The notes beneath the pieces were generated by a model. The model was not told the origin of the DNA. It worked only from the letters and a program-made list of their open reading frames with translations, and made no database searches. 64,000 bases of DNA, taken from contig JBNKDE010000001.1 of assembly GCA_050288105.1 (NCBI GenBank), forward strand, positions 434,001 through 498,000. The letters are read 5' to 3'. Every line of letters starts with the position of its first letter. Position 1 is the first letter of the stretch. Below are positions 1 through 9,800 of the stretch, in pieces. Source of the DNA: JACNJF01 sp050288105 (lineage in GTDB: Bacteria; Pseudomonadota; Gammaproteobacteria; GCA-001735895). A program made the position numbers and the translations under genes.

Positions 1-108
1 CGCTCTGCCTTGATGAAGATTGTGGCCGCCTGGGTGATTACGGTCCCGGCATCTGGATTTATGGCTGCAGTTATTTACTTTACCATCCGGGGTATGCTGT
101 TGCCCTAG
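1..108 (+). CDS. C-terminal end of a Pit-type inorganic phosphate transporter (partial)
   Basis: Frame 1 is open from the first base to a TAG at 106-108 and gives 35 residues that form one hydrophobic segment with the pattern KIVAAWVITVPASG, followed by a short polar end. This resembles the last transmembrane helix of PiT-family phosphate permeases, in which a Trp-Val-x-Thr-x-Pro pattern is common. The gene lies tail to tail with phoR, 52 bases away, and a phosphate permease is a sensible neighbour for a Pho two-component system. The identification rests on a short tail plus context; another multi-helix permease is possible. The 5' part is outside the window. Confidence 0.62.
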   Translation, partial: RSALMKIVAAWVITVPASGFMAAVIYFTIRGMLLP

Positions 109-160
109 TGTTCGCTGCTAATATAGGTGGTAAAACAGAGTTGCTCGCAGGTACGGGTAA

Positions 161-1522
161 TTACAGACTCTGGTAGGAATCCAGTTTGATCACGTTATCC
201 CTGTCTTTTTGCATCGCCTTTTTGTCCAGTGCTCGATAGCTGGGGAAGGTCACGCTAAAACTGCTACCTTTCCCAACAGTGCTCTTGATACTCAGTTTTC
301 CACCGTGTTTCACTGCAGCCTGCTCTACGATTGCCAGGCCCAGACCGGTGCCGGTGGGTGATTCGGGGCCTGCCTGGGTGCCTCGAAAATAACGTTCAGT
401 TAACCTGGGCAGGTCCTTTTCATTAATACCCGGCCCTTTGTCGGTTACGCTGAAAACGTATTCGCCTGCCGAATTACGCTGCCAGCTAACCTTGATTTTG
501 GCGTGTTCATCGCCACCGTATTTGATTGCGTTTTCAATCAGGTTGATGCAGATCCCCTCGATTTCAGACTTGATGCCTTTCAGGTGCATGTCTTTATCTG
601 TTTCTATTTCACAGTTGGCCTTGTCTTTATTGGCATTTAGCCCGACCGAAACCATGACATTGCTCATCAGCTGTGAAATTGAAATGGGTTCGCCTTCGTT
701 GGGTTGCAATTTATAGCTTTCAACCTGGGATAGCAGTAACAGGTCCTGAATCAGGTTATGCATTCGGCGTGATTGTTTCTGCGCTACACGGATTGATTTT
801 TTTGCAGATTGTGACAGGCCGTGTTCGTTTTCCAGCATTTCCAGATGCCCGCTGATGGTGGTCAGTGGTGTTTTCAATTCATGTGAAGCATTGGCGACAA
901 AGTTTTTCAGGCCTTCCTGCAGCTGTTTCTGGTCGCTGATATTACGCGCGGTCAGAAGCCTCTGGTTATGACCAAAGCGTACTATCTTGATCTGCAATGT
1001 TGTGTTGTGATGGATGGGAGACTCCAGTTCCAGGTTTTCCTTATTGTCGGGAGTAATCAGGTAACGTAAAAACAGCGGATGACGGAACAGGTTGGTAATT
1101 CTCTGTCCATAATCGGAACGCGGATTAATCCCCAGCAGATACTGTGCAGGCGCATTACACCATTCAATCTCCAGCTGATCGTTGAGCAATACCGTTGCAT
1201 CAGGTAGTGCGGAAATGTTTCGATTTAACCGGCGCAGGATTTCCTTGGTGCGTTTTTTACGTTTATTGTTGGTTTTCTGCTGTTGATACAGGTGACGGAC
1301 AATGTTCCCGATGAACCCGCTATCATCGTAGACCTCACTCGTCTTGGTACCTCGCGACAGCCATTTTTCCAGTTTGCTTAATCGGTAATATAAAAAGCAG
1401 ATATAACCGATAAAAACCAGTACGGTCGAAAGCATCCAGTTTTCAAAAACCATAGCCATGACTATCAGTAAGAATACTGATCCCAGGATAAAGTGACTTT
1501 CGTGCTGCCAGATTCTAAGCAT
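161..1522 (-). CDS. phoR: Phosphate regulon sensor histidine kinase PhoR
   Basis: 453 residues. Two hydrophobic segments near residues 12-28 and 31-46 anchor it in the inner membrane with almost no periplasmic loop, as in PhoR, which senses phosphate through the Pst complex. A PAS domain spans roughly 95-200. The phosphoacceptor is His214 in NASHELKTPLTT, followed by the N box (NLIENAIKYGG) and the glycine-rich ATP lid (TGTGLGLAIVEQA). It follows phoB by 14 bases on the same strand, so the two are one transcript. Length and domain order match the family. The Pho box in front of phoB would make the pair autoregulated. Confidence 0.95.
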   Translation of the reverse strand: MLRIWQHESHFILGSVFLLIVMAMVFENWMLSTVLVFIGYICFLYYRLSKLEKWLSRGTKTSEVYDDSGFIGNIVRHLYQQQKTNNKRKKRTKEILRRLNRNISALPDATVLLNDQLEIEWCNAPAQYLLGINPRSDYGQRITNLFRHPLFLRYLITPDNKENLELESPIHHNTTLQIKIVRFGHNQRLLTARNISDQKQLQEGLKNFVANASHELKTPLTTISGHLEMLENEHGLSQSAKKSIRVAQKQSRRMHNLIQDLLLLSQVESYKLQPNEGEPISISQLMSNVMVSVGLNANKDKANCEIETDKDMHLKGIKSEIEGICINLIENAIKYGGDEHAKIKVSWQRNSAGEYVFSVTDKGPGINEKDLPRLTERYFRGTQAGPESPTGTGLGLAIVEQAAVKHGGKLSIKSTVGKGSSFSVTFPSYRALDKKAMQKDRDNVIKLDSYQSL

Positions 1523-1536
1523 GAGAGGAGTTTATA

Positions 1537-2232
1537 TTATTTTGCCCTGGGTTTAACAGAAAAGCGGTAGCCTTCGCCTCTAACCGTTAATACCAGTTTA
1601 TCCAGCTTGAACTTTTTGAGTATTTTTCTCAGGCGCAGAATGTGCACATCAACTGTTCTGTCTCCCAGGTAGGTATTCACCCCCCATACCGCATCCAGAA
1701 TCTGGTCACGTGTAAAAACTTTACCTTCGTTGACGATGAAGAATTTAAGCAGCTTGAATTCGGTTTTAGTCAGGTCCACCAGTTGCTCGTTGATGGTGAC
1801 TTCATGGGTTTCGGTGTTCAGCGTGATGGGGCCTGCCTGCAGGCTGCTGCTGCTTTCTTCATAGGCCGCCGGGCGTCGTAACAATGCTTTAACTCTGGCA
1901 TGTAGCTCCCGGAGAGACAGAGGTTTTGTCATATAATCATCAGCCCCTGATTCCAGACCAGTAATCTTGTCGGTTTCTTCAGCCCTTGCAGTAAGCATCA
2001 GTGCCGGGATATTTTTGAAGCCTTCCTGGCGGCGAACCCAGCGGATCAGTTCAATTCCTGAGCTGTCAGGAAGCATCCAGTCAACAATAAGGCAATCGGG
2101 TTTGAGTTCGTTGATGGATTTTTTCGCCGATTTGACGTCAACGCTGCCATACACCTGATAATTAACCTGAGACAGGGACTGACAAATCATATCCCTGATG
2201 TCTTGATCATCTTCGATCACCAATATATTCAT
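1537..2232 (-). CDS. phoB: Phosphate regulon response regulator PhoB
   Basis: 231 residues, OmpR family. The receiver domain has the acidic pocket EDD at 7-9, the phosphoacceptor Asp51 in VDWMLPDSSG (the DWMLP form is typical of PhoB) and the Lys of the MTKPLS stretch. A winged-helix DNA-binding domain occupies about 135-228, with the usual RTVDVHILRLRKIL recognition-helix region. It is the first gene of the phoBR pair and its promoter region carries a three-repeat Pho box, so it should activate its own transcription when phosphate is low. Confidence 0.96.
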   Translation of the reverse strand: MNILVIEDDQDIRDMICQSLSQVNYQVYGSVDVKSAKKSINELKPDCLIVDWMLPDSSGIELIRWVRRQEGFKNIPALMLTARAEETDKITGLESGADDYMTKPLSLRELHARVKALLRRPAAYEESSSSLQAGPITLNTETHEVTINEQLVDLTKTEFKLLKFFIVNEGKVFTRDQILDAVWGVNTYLGDRTVDVHILRLRKILKKFKLDKLVLTVRGEGYRFSVKPRAK

Positions 2233-2249
2233 GAGTGCTTAATCCAGAA

Positions 2250-2298
2250 AAATTTTATGTAAGCTGTATATGACGATTATGTAACAGTTTGATGACAA
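2250..2298 (-). promoter_or_regulatory. Pho box with three repeats and likely -10 in front of phoB
   Basis: Read on the minus strand, three 7-base units TTGTCAT, CTGTTAC and TCGTCAT follow each other with exactly 4 bases between them (plus-strand 2270-2298). This is the 11-base periodicity of PhoB sites, whose consensus unit is CTGTCAT. A possible -10 (TAAAAT) lies about 15-20 bases further on, and the phoB ATG is 38 bases from the box. I infer an autoregulated PhoB-dependent promoter. Confidence 0.75.
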
Positions 2299-2379
2299 AA
2301 TCCTGATTGAGACCAGCTTGTCATAAATCAACAAAATTTCAGCAATGGCTACTGAAGGCGAGGGGCAAAGTGCGGATAA

Positions 2380-2407
2380 CAGGGCAGCGCCATAGGCGCT
2401 GACCCTG
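2380..2407 (-). terminator. Strong hairpin after the chemoreceptor gene
   Basis: An inverted repeat with CAGCGCC and GGCGCTG as a perfect 7-bp inner stem around a 3-base loop, extended by CAGGG/CCCTG past one bulged A. It starts 17 bases beyond the stop codon of the minus-strand chemoreceptor gene. There is no T run on either side, so it is either a weak intrinsic terminator or a 3'-end stabilising hairpin. Confidence 0.45.
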
Positions 2408-2423
2408 ATTGGCAAAAGTCAGA

Positions 2424-4037
2424 TTAAAATTTGAATCGATTGATCAGAGTATCCAGATCATGCGCTAGCTGCACAATTTCTTCGCCCTGGCGCGACGTCA
2501 CTTCCGCATCCTGGCTGGTGCTCTCTGACAGATTGCTGATATTGACGATACTGTCCTGAACCGAATGTGTAATCTCGCTTTGTTCGCGCACAGTGTCGTT
2601 CATTTTCTCATTCATGCCGTGGATTTCACTGACGCGCTGGGCGATCAATTTGAGGCTGTTATCTGCCGTTTCGACCTCGCTCTTACGCTGCTCTGCCTGC
2701 TCTTTTGCCTGACTCATGACTTCTACAGCCTGTTTGGCACCGCTCTGTAGCTGGTCAATGATGCGCTCAATTTCCTGGGTGGATTCATGTGATCGGGTTG
2801 CCAGGGTACGTACTTCATCAGCAACGACTGCAAATCCACGGCCCTGTTCTCCGGCTCGAGCCGCCTCGATTGCGGCATTTAATGCAAGCAGGTTGGTTTG
2901 TTCCGCGATACCCTTGATGACATCCAGAACCGAACCGACGCCTTCACTTTGTTCATCCAGCGACTGTATGACCTGCGATGCATTTTCAATGCTGTTCACT
3001 AGCTTGAGGATGCCTTCAATGGCCTTATTGGTTGTGGCGGTACCTTCTCGCGCATCTGAATCAGCCTGACTGGAAGCCTCTGCAACATCAACCGCGGTGA
3101 TTGCCAGCCCGTCCGCAGACTGTTCCAGACGGGTTATCGAAGAAGCTACGGATTCGGTTTCCAGGCGTTGCTGGTTGGCGGCATTCACCGTTTTCTCAGC
3201 TGATGTAGAGATGGACGATGAACTTTGATTGAGCTTTTTGACTGCCTGGCTGACCAGCCCCAGGCTTTCAGAAAAATGCGATAGCAACTGGTTAAAGGCT
3301 TTAGCAACCTGACCAATTTCATCATCCTTGTCAATGGCGATAGTTTGTGTCAAATCCTGCTTTTCAGCATTTTCAGTCATAATGTCACGAATCGTGCCAA
3401 GCGGATTCAATACGACAAAGCCGATGTACCAGGTGATGATAACCAGACCAACGATCATGACCACAATATTGACGCCAGAAAGCGCCAGCATATTGGCATC
3501 TATCAGTTCGTCCAGATGCTCCAGCGAATAGTCGACACGTACCGTACCGAGCAGGGTGCCTGCTTCGGTTACATGGCAGGTCAGGCAGTTTGTCCCCTTA
3601 TAGTTATCTGAGGCTAGCATGGGAATGATCACAGTGACTGTTCTGCCGTGCTTGTTTTCACCCGTGAAGATCAGTGGCTCTTTACTTGCCAGGCCCTTGC
3701 GGTCAAGGTCGTCCTCTACAATCTGTTCTGGGTTTCCATTCCCAAAAATTTTCCTGACGGCTTCTCCACGAATGATTTTTACCGCTTTGATCCCCTCAGT
3801 TTCCAGTAATTTCTCTCTTAGCACCGAGCGCTGTGGCATGGTGCCCGATAACATCATGGTATTGACATTATCAAAATAGGTGCGAGTAATCTGCTCGGTT
3901 TTGTCGATCGCTAGATCAAGCACCATTTCTCGCTCATTAATCGTCGTTATTGTCGTGGTGACGACAATGAGTAAAACAAAAACAACGATGAGAGCAACGA
4001 GGATTTTGGATTTGAGGCTTTTGGCAAAAAAATTCAT
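2424..4037 (-). CDS. Methyl-accepting chemotaxis protein with a c-type heme motif in the periplasmic domain
   Basis: 537 residues from the chosen ATG at 4037; a longer frame reaches 4148 but would put a polar extension ahead of the membrane anchor. TM1 is at about 12-32 and TM2 at about 178-198. The periplasmic domain between them contains CLTCH at residues 151-155, the CxxCH signature for covalent heme c attachment. A HAMP-like segment follows, then the methyl-accepting signalling domain with the hairpin-tip sequence GIAEQTNLLALNAAIEAARAGE. It should signal to CheA/CheW, with the heme suggesting redox or gas sensing. It lies downstream of the GGDEF-EAL gene on the same strand, 120 bases apart, so co-transcription is possible. 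No che genes are in the window. Confidence 0.9.
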   Translation of the reverse strand: MNFFAKSLKSKILVALIVVFVLLIVVTTTITTINEREMVLDLAIDKTEQITRTYFDNVNTMMLSGTMPQRSVLREKLLETEGIKAVKIIRGEAVRKIFGNGNPEQIVEDDLDRKGLASKEPLIFTGENKHGRTVTVIIPMLASDNYKGTNCLTCHVTEAGTLLGTVRVDYSLEHLDELIDANMLALSGVNIVVMIVGLVIITWYIGFVVLNPLGTIRDIMTENAEKQDLTQTIAIDKDDEIGQVAKAFNQLLSHFSESLGLVSQAVKKLNQSSSSISTSAEKTVNAANQQRLETESVASSITRLEQSADGLAITAVDVAEASSQADSDAREGTATTNKAIEGILKLVNSIENASQVIQSLDEQSEGVGSVLDVIKGIAEQTNLLALNAAIEAARAGEQGRGFAVVADEVRTLATRSHESTQEIERIIDQLQSGAKQAVEVMSQAKEQAEQRKSEVETADNSLKLIAQRVSEIHGMNEKMNDTVREQSEITHSVQDSIVNISNLSESTSQDAEVTSRQGEEIVQLAHDLDTLINRFKF

Positions 4038-4157
4038 TACGGGGCCTGCTTTTAATTTGTATAACCTTATATCGGAGTATAGTACCCAATCTTTAGCAGG
4101 AATTGTGTGATTACGCTGACATATATGATAATTAGTGAAAAACAGCACCAGACTGAT

Positions 4158-6755
4158 TTATATCATCCATTCGGGCGGTATCTGGTATCGGGCTAACCAG
4201 TCATTCAATTGTTCTAGCGGCATAGGACGAGCAATACAGTATCCCTGCAAGTTATAACAACCAAGCTGCGCCAGCTTGATACCGTGGGGTATGGTTTCAA
4301 CACCCTCGGCGATGACTTCTCGCTCAAATACCCTGGCCAGACCAATGACGCCCTCGACAATACTCAGGTCATCCTGATCGACCAGCATATCCCTGACGAA
4401 TGACTGATCAATCTTGAGGGTGTGAACCGGAAGCTGGCGCAAATAGGTCAGGGAGGAATATCCGGTTCCATAGTCATCCAGCGCGAAGCTGAGGTTAAAT
4501 TTCTCCAGTTTCTGTATGACGCTAGAAATCTTGTTGATATCTGCAACATCGCTTTCCAGAATTTCCAGCTCTATGATACCGGGTTTGAGCTGCCTGTCGT
4601 TGAGGACGTTGATCAAGCGGCTGATAAAGTCATCCTGTTGCAGTGTGCTGGGTGAGACATTGATGCTTACGCTCAGGTCGACGTGGTGTCTCTGCCATTG
4701 TAAAGCCTGGTTAATGGCGGTTTCTATAACCCACCAGTCCAGTTCGGTCTGTACATGAGTACCACGTATATGCGGGAGGAAGTCAACCGGCTGTACAAGT
4801 CCTCTTTCAGGGTGTGCCCATCGAATCAGTACCTCTACTCCGTAAACTTTTGCCTGGCTGAGCGATAACTTGGGCTGATAGTACAGGATCATTTCCCGGT
4901 CTGTGATGGCTCGAGAGATCTCGTTAATCTGCTCCTTGATCGCAATTTGTTTTCGATCCTCATCAACGTCAAAGAAACAGAATCTCTGTTTGCCCTGCTG
5001 TTTCGCCATATACATGGCCTGGTCAGCCTGTCTGAGCAGGGCATCAATATTTCTGTCACCTTCAGAGTATACCGCTACCCCGATGCTGGCTGAGATATCG
5101 AACTGGAAGTTGTTATATGAGTAACTATCGGTGACCCGCGCAAGCACGCGATTGAGTAACTCGGTGGCTTCCTGCATGTCACGCACCTGCAGGACCAGGG
5201 CGAATTCATCGCCACCCCAGCGTGCTACCACGTCATTTTCGCGTAGTGTTGCAGCAAGACGGCCGGCGATCAGTTTTAACAGATGATCGCCTATCTCGTG
5301 TCCGTAACTATCATTAATCTGTTTAAAGCCATCAAGGTCCAGATAGCAGACAATGAGCTGATGCTGCTTATCGTCTTTGCAAGCCACCATGTAGTCGAAA
5401 TGCGTGGTTAACATTCGGCGATTAGGTAAGCCGGTCAGTGAGTCATAATACGCCGTGCTTTCCAGGCTTTGATGTGCCTCGCTTAACAACTGTTCATTAC
5501 GTTTTAGTTCTGAAATATCTGTTGCCACTTCAAGGCGCGCGATACGTCCTTCGTCCCACACGATAGCCTGGGTTTCGCATTGATACCAGATGCCATTAAA
5601 ATCACTCTGGATTTCCCTGGAAAGCGGCGGGTTTATGTGGCCATGTTCGTCAATCAATTCATCGTTTACACAGGGATTACAGGGCTGGTTCCTGTCCACC
5701 TGAAATCGCTTCCAGCATTTATCCCCCATCAGATTTTCGCCAAAGGTCGCAATGGCTTTAGGGTTTGCGTAGAGGATTTCGTGTGACTGCATATCCGCCA
5801 CAAACACCACGGCATTCATACCATCCAGTACCGAGGTAAAGCGCGCGTTGGAGGATTTTAAACCTTCCTTCAGCTGATTCTGCTTTTCAAGATTGATGGT
5901 GGCGAGAAGCAGTACTCCTATAAGTATCACGGCTAATATCAGGTTGATACCTCTTATTAGCCAGACATTCTCTGCCTGAGTTAACCACCCGTCAGCAGGT
6001 ATAGCCGAGAGTTTCCATGAACCATAGGGCAGGTTGATATACTCGCTGACTGGAAAGTGCTGGTAGATTTGCTTGTCACCAAAAAAATGTGCTCCAGATG
6101 AGCCTTCGGCATCACGGCCTTTAATGGCAACTAGTAAGTTAGAGTCAATATCGCGCAGGCCTGAGTATTGATAGAGCTTTTCTGCGTTGAAAACACTGGC
6201 CAGTAAGCCCCATAGTTGATTGTTGCCCTGAGATACGGCATTCGTAACATAAACCGGAACCCGTGCGACAAATCCGATACCACCTTGCTGTAGCTGTAAA
6301 GGTCCTGCCAGCACCAGCTTGCCGGTTTCTATCACTTTTAGTGCTGCAGTTTTCTGTTGTGGGTGTTTACTGTAATCCAGGCCCAGTGCCGCTTCGTTAC
6401 CTGCCAGGGGATACATCAGGCTGATCACCATATCAGGGGCGCCGGCAATGTTCTGGATGATGGAAGATTTTTCAATAACATCTTTCCCAATACGTGCAAA
6501 GTATTGCTGGTCTATATCCGGATTGCTGGCAATAACCGATGCGAAACCCTGTACTAGAGAAATGTTGGCGTTAATCACTCCTTCTATTCTGGCGCGCAGC
6601 GTAGTCAGTTCGTTTTGAGCTTTTTCACGTTGCTGAACGATTTCCTGTTGCAGGAAATAATCTTCAATAAAGTAATCAACGACGAATACCAGTATTAGAA
6701 TAATACCCGTTGTGTACCAGAAAACCGCTTTTTGTAGAGCCTGTGGAAGGTTCAT
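4158..6755 (-). CDS. CHASE-PAS-GGDEF-EAL cyclic-di-GMP turnover protein
   Basis: 865 residues. TM1 at about 12-30 and TM2 at about 265-287 enclose a CHASE-type sensory domain (the MYPLAGNEAALGLDY and LQLQQGGIGFVARVPVY stretches). A PAS domain follows at about 300-415, with Cys347, Cys359 and Cys362. The diguanylate cyclase domain has an intact GGDEF at 514-518. The phosphodiesterase domain begins with EVLIRW in place of EAL, but keeps the catalytic Glu, the DDYGTGYSS metal loop, LKID and AEGVET, so both activities look possible. The chemoreceptor gene follows on the same strand. The periplasmic ligand cannot be told from sequence. Confidence 0.92.
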   Translation of the reverse strand: MNLPQALQKAVFWYTTGIILILVFVVDYFIEDYFLQQEIVQQREKAQNELTTLRARIEGVINANISLVQGFASVIASNPDIDQQYFARIGKDVIEKSSIIQNIAGAPDMVISLMYPLAGNEAALGLDYSKHPQQKTAALKVIETGKLVLAGPLQLQQGGIGFVARVPVYVTNAVSQGNNQLWGLLASVFNAEKLYQYSGLRDIDSNLLVAIKGRDAEGSSGAHFFGDKQIYQHFPVSEYINLPYGSWKLSAIPADGWLTQAENVWLIRGINLILAVILIGVLLLATINLEKQNQLKEGLKSSNARFTSVLDGMNAVVFVADMQSHEILYANPKAIATFGENLMGDKCWKRFQVDRNQPCNPCVNDELIDEHGHINPPLSREIQSDFNGIWYQCETQAIVWDEGRIARLEVATDISELKRNEQLLSEAHQSLESTAYYDSLTGLPNRRMLTTHFDYMVACKDDKQHQLIVCYLDLDGFKQINDSYGHEIGDHLLKLIAGRLAATLRENDVVARWGGDEFALVLQVRDMQEATELLNRVLARVTDSYSYNNFQFDISASIGVAVYSEGDRNIDALLRQADQAMYMAKQQGKQRFCFFDVDEDRKQIAIKEQINEISRAITDREMILYYQPKLSLSQAKVYGVEVLIRWAHPERGLVQPVDFLPHIRGTHVQTELDWWVIETAINQALQWQRHHVDLSVSINVSPSTLQQDDFISRLINVLNDRQLKPGIIELEILESDVADINKISSVIQKLEKFNLSFALDDYGTGYSSLTYLRQLPVHTLKIDQSFVRDMLVDQDDLSIVEGVIGLARVFEREVIAEGVETIPHGIKLAQLGCYNLQGYCIARPMPLEQLNDWLARYQIPPEWMI

Positions 6756-6888
6756 ATATTATTTATCGACAGTTGCTTATCTGCAGAGGAACGCATTACT
6801 GCAAACTCCAGTTGCTACGAATACTGGCCGAATTTTATTGCCTGCGCAACCTTAATAATACGAAAGAAAGTCCGGTTTTTACTTCTCG

Positions 6889-9800
6889 TTAAATGGTGTC
6901 AGGGTTAATTTCACCCAGCAGATTGTAATCATCCAGTATGCAATAAATGGCTGGCACCAGGAATAGTGCAATCATGGTTGCGGAAGTGAGGCCAAATGCC
7001 AGGCTGGCTGCCAGGGGAATTAAGATCTGCGCCTGAAAACTGGTTTCCAGCAACAGTGGGGTCAGCCCCGCGATTGTGGTAATGGATGTAAGCAGGATGG
7101 GCCTGAATCTGGCTCGACCCGCTGCGCGTGAAGCCTGTGCAACCGGGACGCCTTTCTGTCTTTCCTCGCGAATGAACACGACCAGTAAAATAGAGTCATT
7201 CACCACCACGCCAAATAACGACGCCATCCCGACGATACTGGGCATGGTTAAATCCAGTCCCAGCGCCATATGCCCAAAAATCACACCGATTAAAGCGGTA
7301 GGTATCACGGCCATTACCGTTAAAGGTGCCACGTAGCCTCTAAACTGTAACGCCAGCAGGATATACAGTCCGATCATGCCCAAGCCAACATTTCTTACAA
7401 TCGAACCGCCGGTTTTAGAAGATTTTTCACTCTCGCCCTGGGTATCGATTACGATGCCGGGGAACTGCTGGCGAATTTCTGGAAAGATATCGGTCTGCGC
7501 TAATTTGAGTAACTCCTGGGCATTAGCCAGGTGGCGCTGCACATCACCCTGGACGGTAACGGTACGTTGCCGGTCAACGCGATTGATACGTGCCCAGCCT
7601 CTGTCTTCGACGATATTCGCCACATTGGTCAAGGGTATCTGATCGCCGTTTGCTGTACTGATGGTGATTTGGTGCAGGTCATCAATATACTGTCGATTTT
7701 CAGCGGCCAGTCTTAAATCGACTTCGTAGGTTTCTGCACCAACCGGAAACTCGTCGATTTTGATGCCCTGAAACGCTGCCCCGATCTGGGATGAAATCTG
7801 ACTCGCGGTTACACCAACGCTACCGGCTGAATCCAGCAGGCTGATCTTCAGCTCACGTTTGCCCGGGCGCAGGTCATCGCTGATATCTACCACACCCTGA
7901 TAGCTATTAAACCAGTTCTGTAGTGTTTCTGAAGCGGACTTGAGCTGTTGCATATCCTGTCCTCTTAACCTGACTTCTATGGCCCGGCCTCCCGGACCCA
8001 GGGTGGGTTCAGTAAATTTGAGTGAAATCAGGTCGGGTTGGCTGCCTACAGCGCTACGCCATTCATCCCTGAAGGTATCCAGGCTGGTAGTGCGGGTTTC
8101 AGCCGATAACAGATCTACGATGATGCGCGCCACGTGCGGTCCTGTTTCATTCGCATCCGGGTTTTGATTAAAGATCACCGTCATGTTATTGATCAAGTCC
8201 TGTTGACCAGGCTGTAGCGGTGTGTATTTCTCGTTTAGTTCAACTGCAGCCTGCTCAATTTTTTCTACCAGTGCCCTGGTTTTTTGCAGCGGGGTTCCCT
8301 GTGGCATTAATACGCGGGCTTCAATAATGTTACCCTCTATTGACGGAAAACCGACGAATTTGATTTTGCCCCCGGCGGGCATAGCCACTGCCAGAACAAA
8401 CAGCATGATAGTCAGGCCGAGAGTGAGGTATCGATACTCAATTGCCTTATCCAGCAGGGGACCGAACCTGTTATCACGAAAGTGATTAAAACTATCTTCA
8501 AACCAGCTGCGAAACCTGCCTGGCTCGCGTTGTTGCAGATGGTCCAGGCTATGCCCCAGATGGTTGGGCAGAATAAGAAAGGCTTCCAGTAAACTGACGC
8601 TCAACACAATAATCAGAACAATGGGAATGATCCTCAAGATCTGTCCCATATCACCTGTGATAAAGGCCAGAGAACCGAAGATCATAATGGTGGTTGCAAA
8701 AGATGATAGTACGCCCGGCAGCACTTGTTTAACTCCGGAAACTGCGGCATGCAGCGCGCGTTCACCTCTTTCCAGCCTGGCGGCTATGTTTTCTGCGACA
8801 ACAATCGCGTCGTCCATTAACAGGCCCACACCAATCAGCAATCCAACCATGGAGATCATGTTAATGGTGATACCTAACAGAGGCAGTACGAACAATGCAC
8901 CAAGGAAGGAAATCGGCAGGCCCATAGTGACCCAGAAGCTGTAACGAATACTGAAAAACAGCCACAGCATCAGGAATACCATGATCAATCCTTGCACACC
9001 ATTGCTGAGTATCATATCCAGCCGGTCCTGCACGATTGAAGCACGATCCTGAGTCAGGGTTAGCCTGACATTGTCGGGGAGTTTACTGTTTTCCTGTGCG
9101 ACGAAGTCCTTTACGTCCTGCAATGATCGGAGAATGTCCTGCTCGGGCGTTTTGCTTATATTCAGGATAGCGGCACGCTGGCGATTGAACAAAATCAGGT
9201 TTTCTTCACGATCAAATCGGTCGCTAATACTGGCAATATCTTTCAGGTGAATGGTGGCACCATTTTTTGATGAGATGACGACCAGATTACCTATCTGCTG
9301 TACGTTTTTGCGTTGATCATCAATGCGTAACAGAATATCTTCCTGCGGTCCTTCCAGGCGTCCGGCAGGTACGCTAACACTCTGGTTCTTTAGCGTGGCT
9401 GCGATATCAGACAGCGAAAGGGCGTACTGGCGTAGAAGGCTTGCCGGGATTTCTATACGAATCTGGTGGTCAGAGAATCCATTAATATCAACAGTTGCTA
9501 TATCGGCTTGCGCCAGCAGGCGTAACTTCACATCCTCTGCATAGGTTTTCAGCTGTACTGGATCATCCGGGCCCGTGATGGCGATAGAGATTACCGAATC
9601 GGTTCTTCCCGATTCTTCGATAATCGGGGTTTCCACCTGCTCGGGGAAGTCAGTTATGGCATCAATGGCGGCATTGATGTCATCCAGAAAACGCGCCATA
9701 TCGCTTCCTTCCAGCATGACGGCGGTGGCTTTGCCCAATCCTTCGGAAGATTCGCAGATCATTTCATCCATATCAGAAATGCTTTCCAGTGCATCTTCTA

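Noticed and set aside
4158..6755. EVL in place of EAL as evidence of a dead phosphodiesterase
   Set aside because: The catalytic Glu is kept, and the metal-binding DD, LKID and AEGVE motifs are intact, so loss of activity is not supported.
8564..8944. 126-codon plus-strand frame inside the RND permease gene
   Set aside because: It is antisense to the conserved proton-relay region of the permease.
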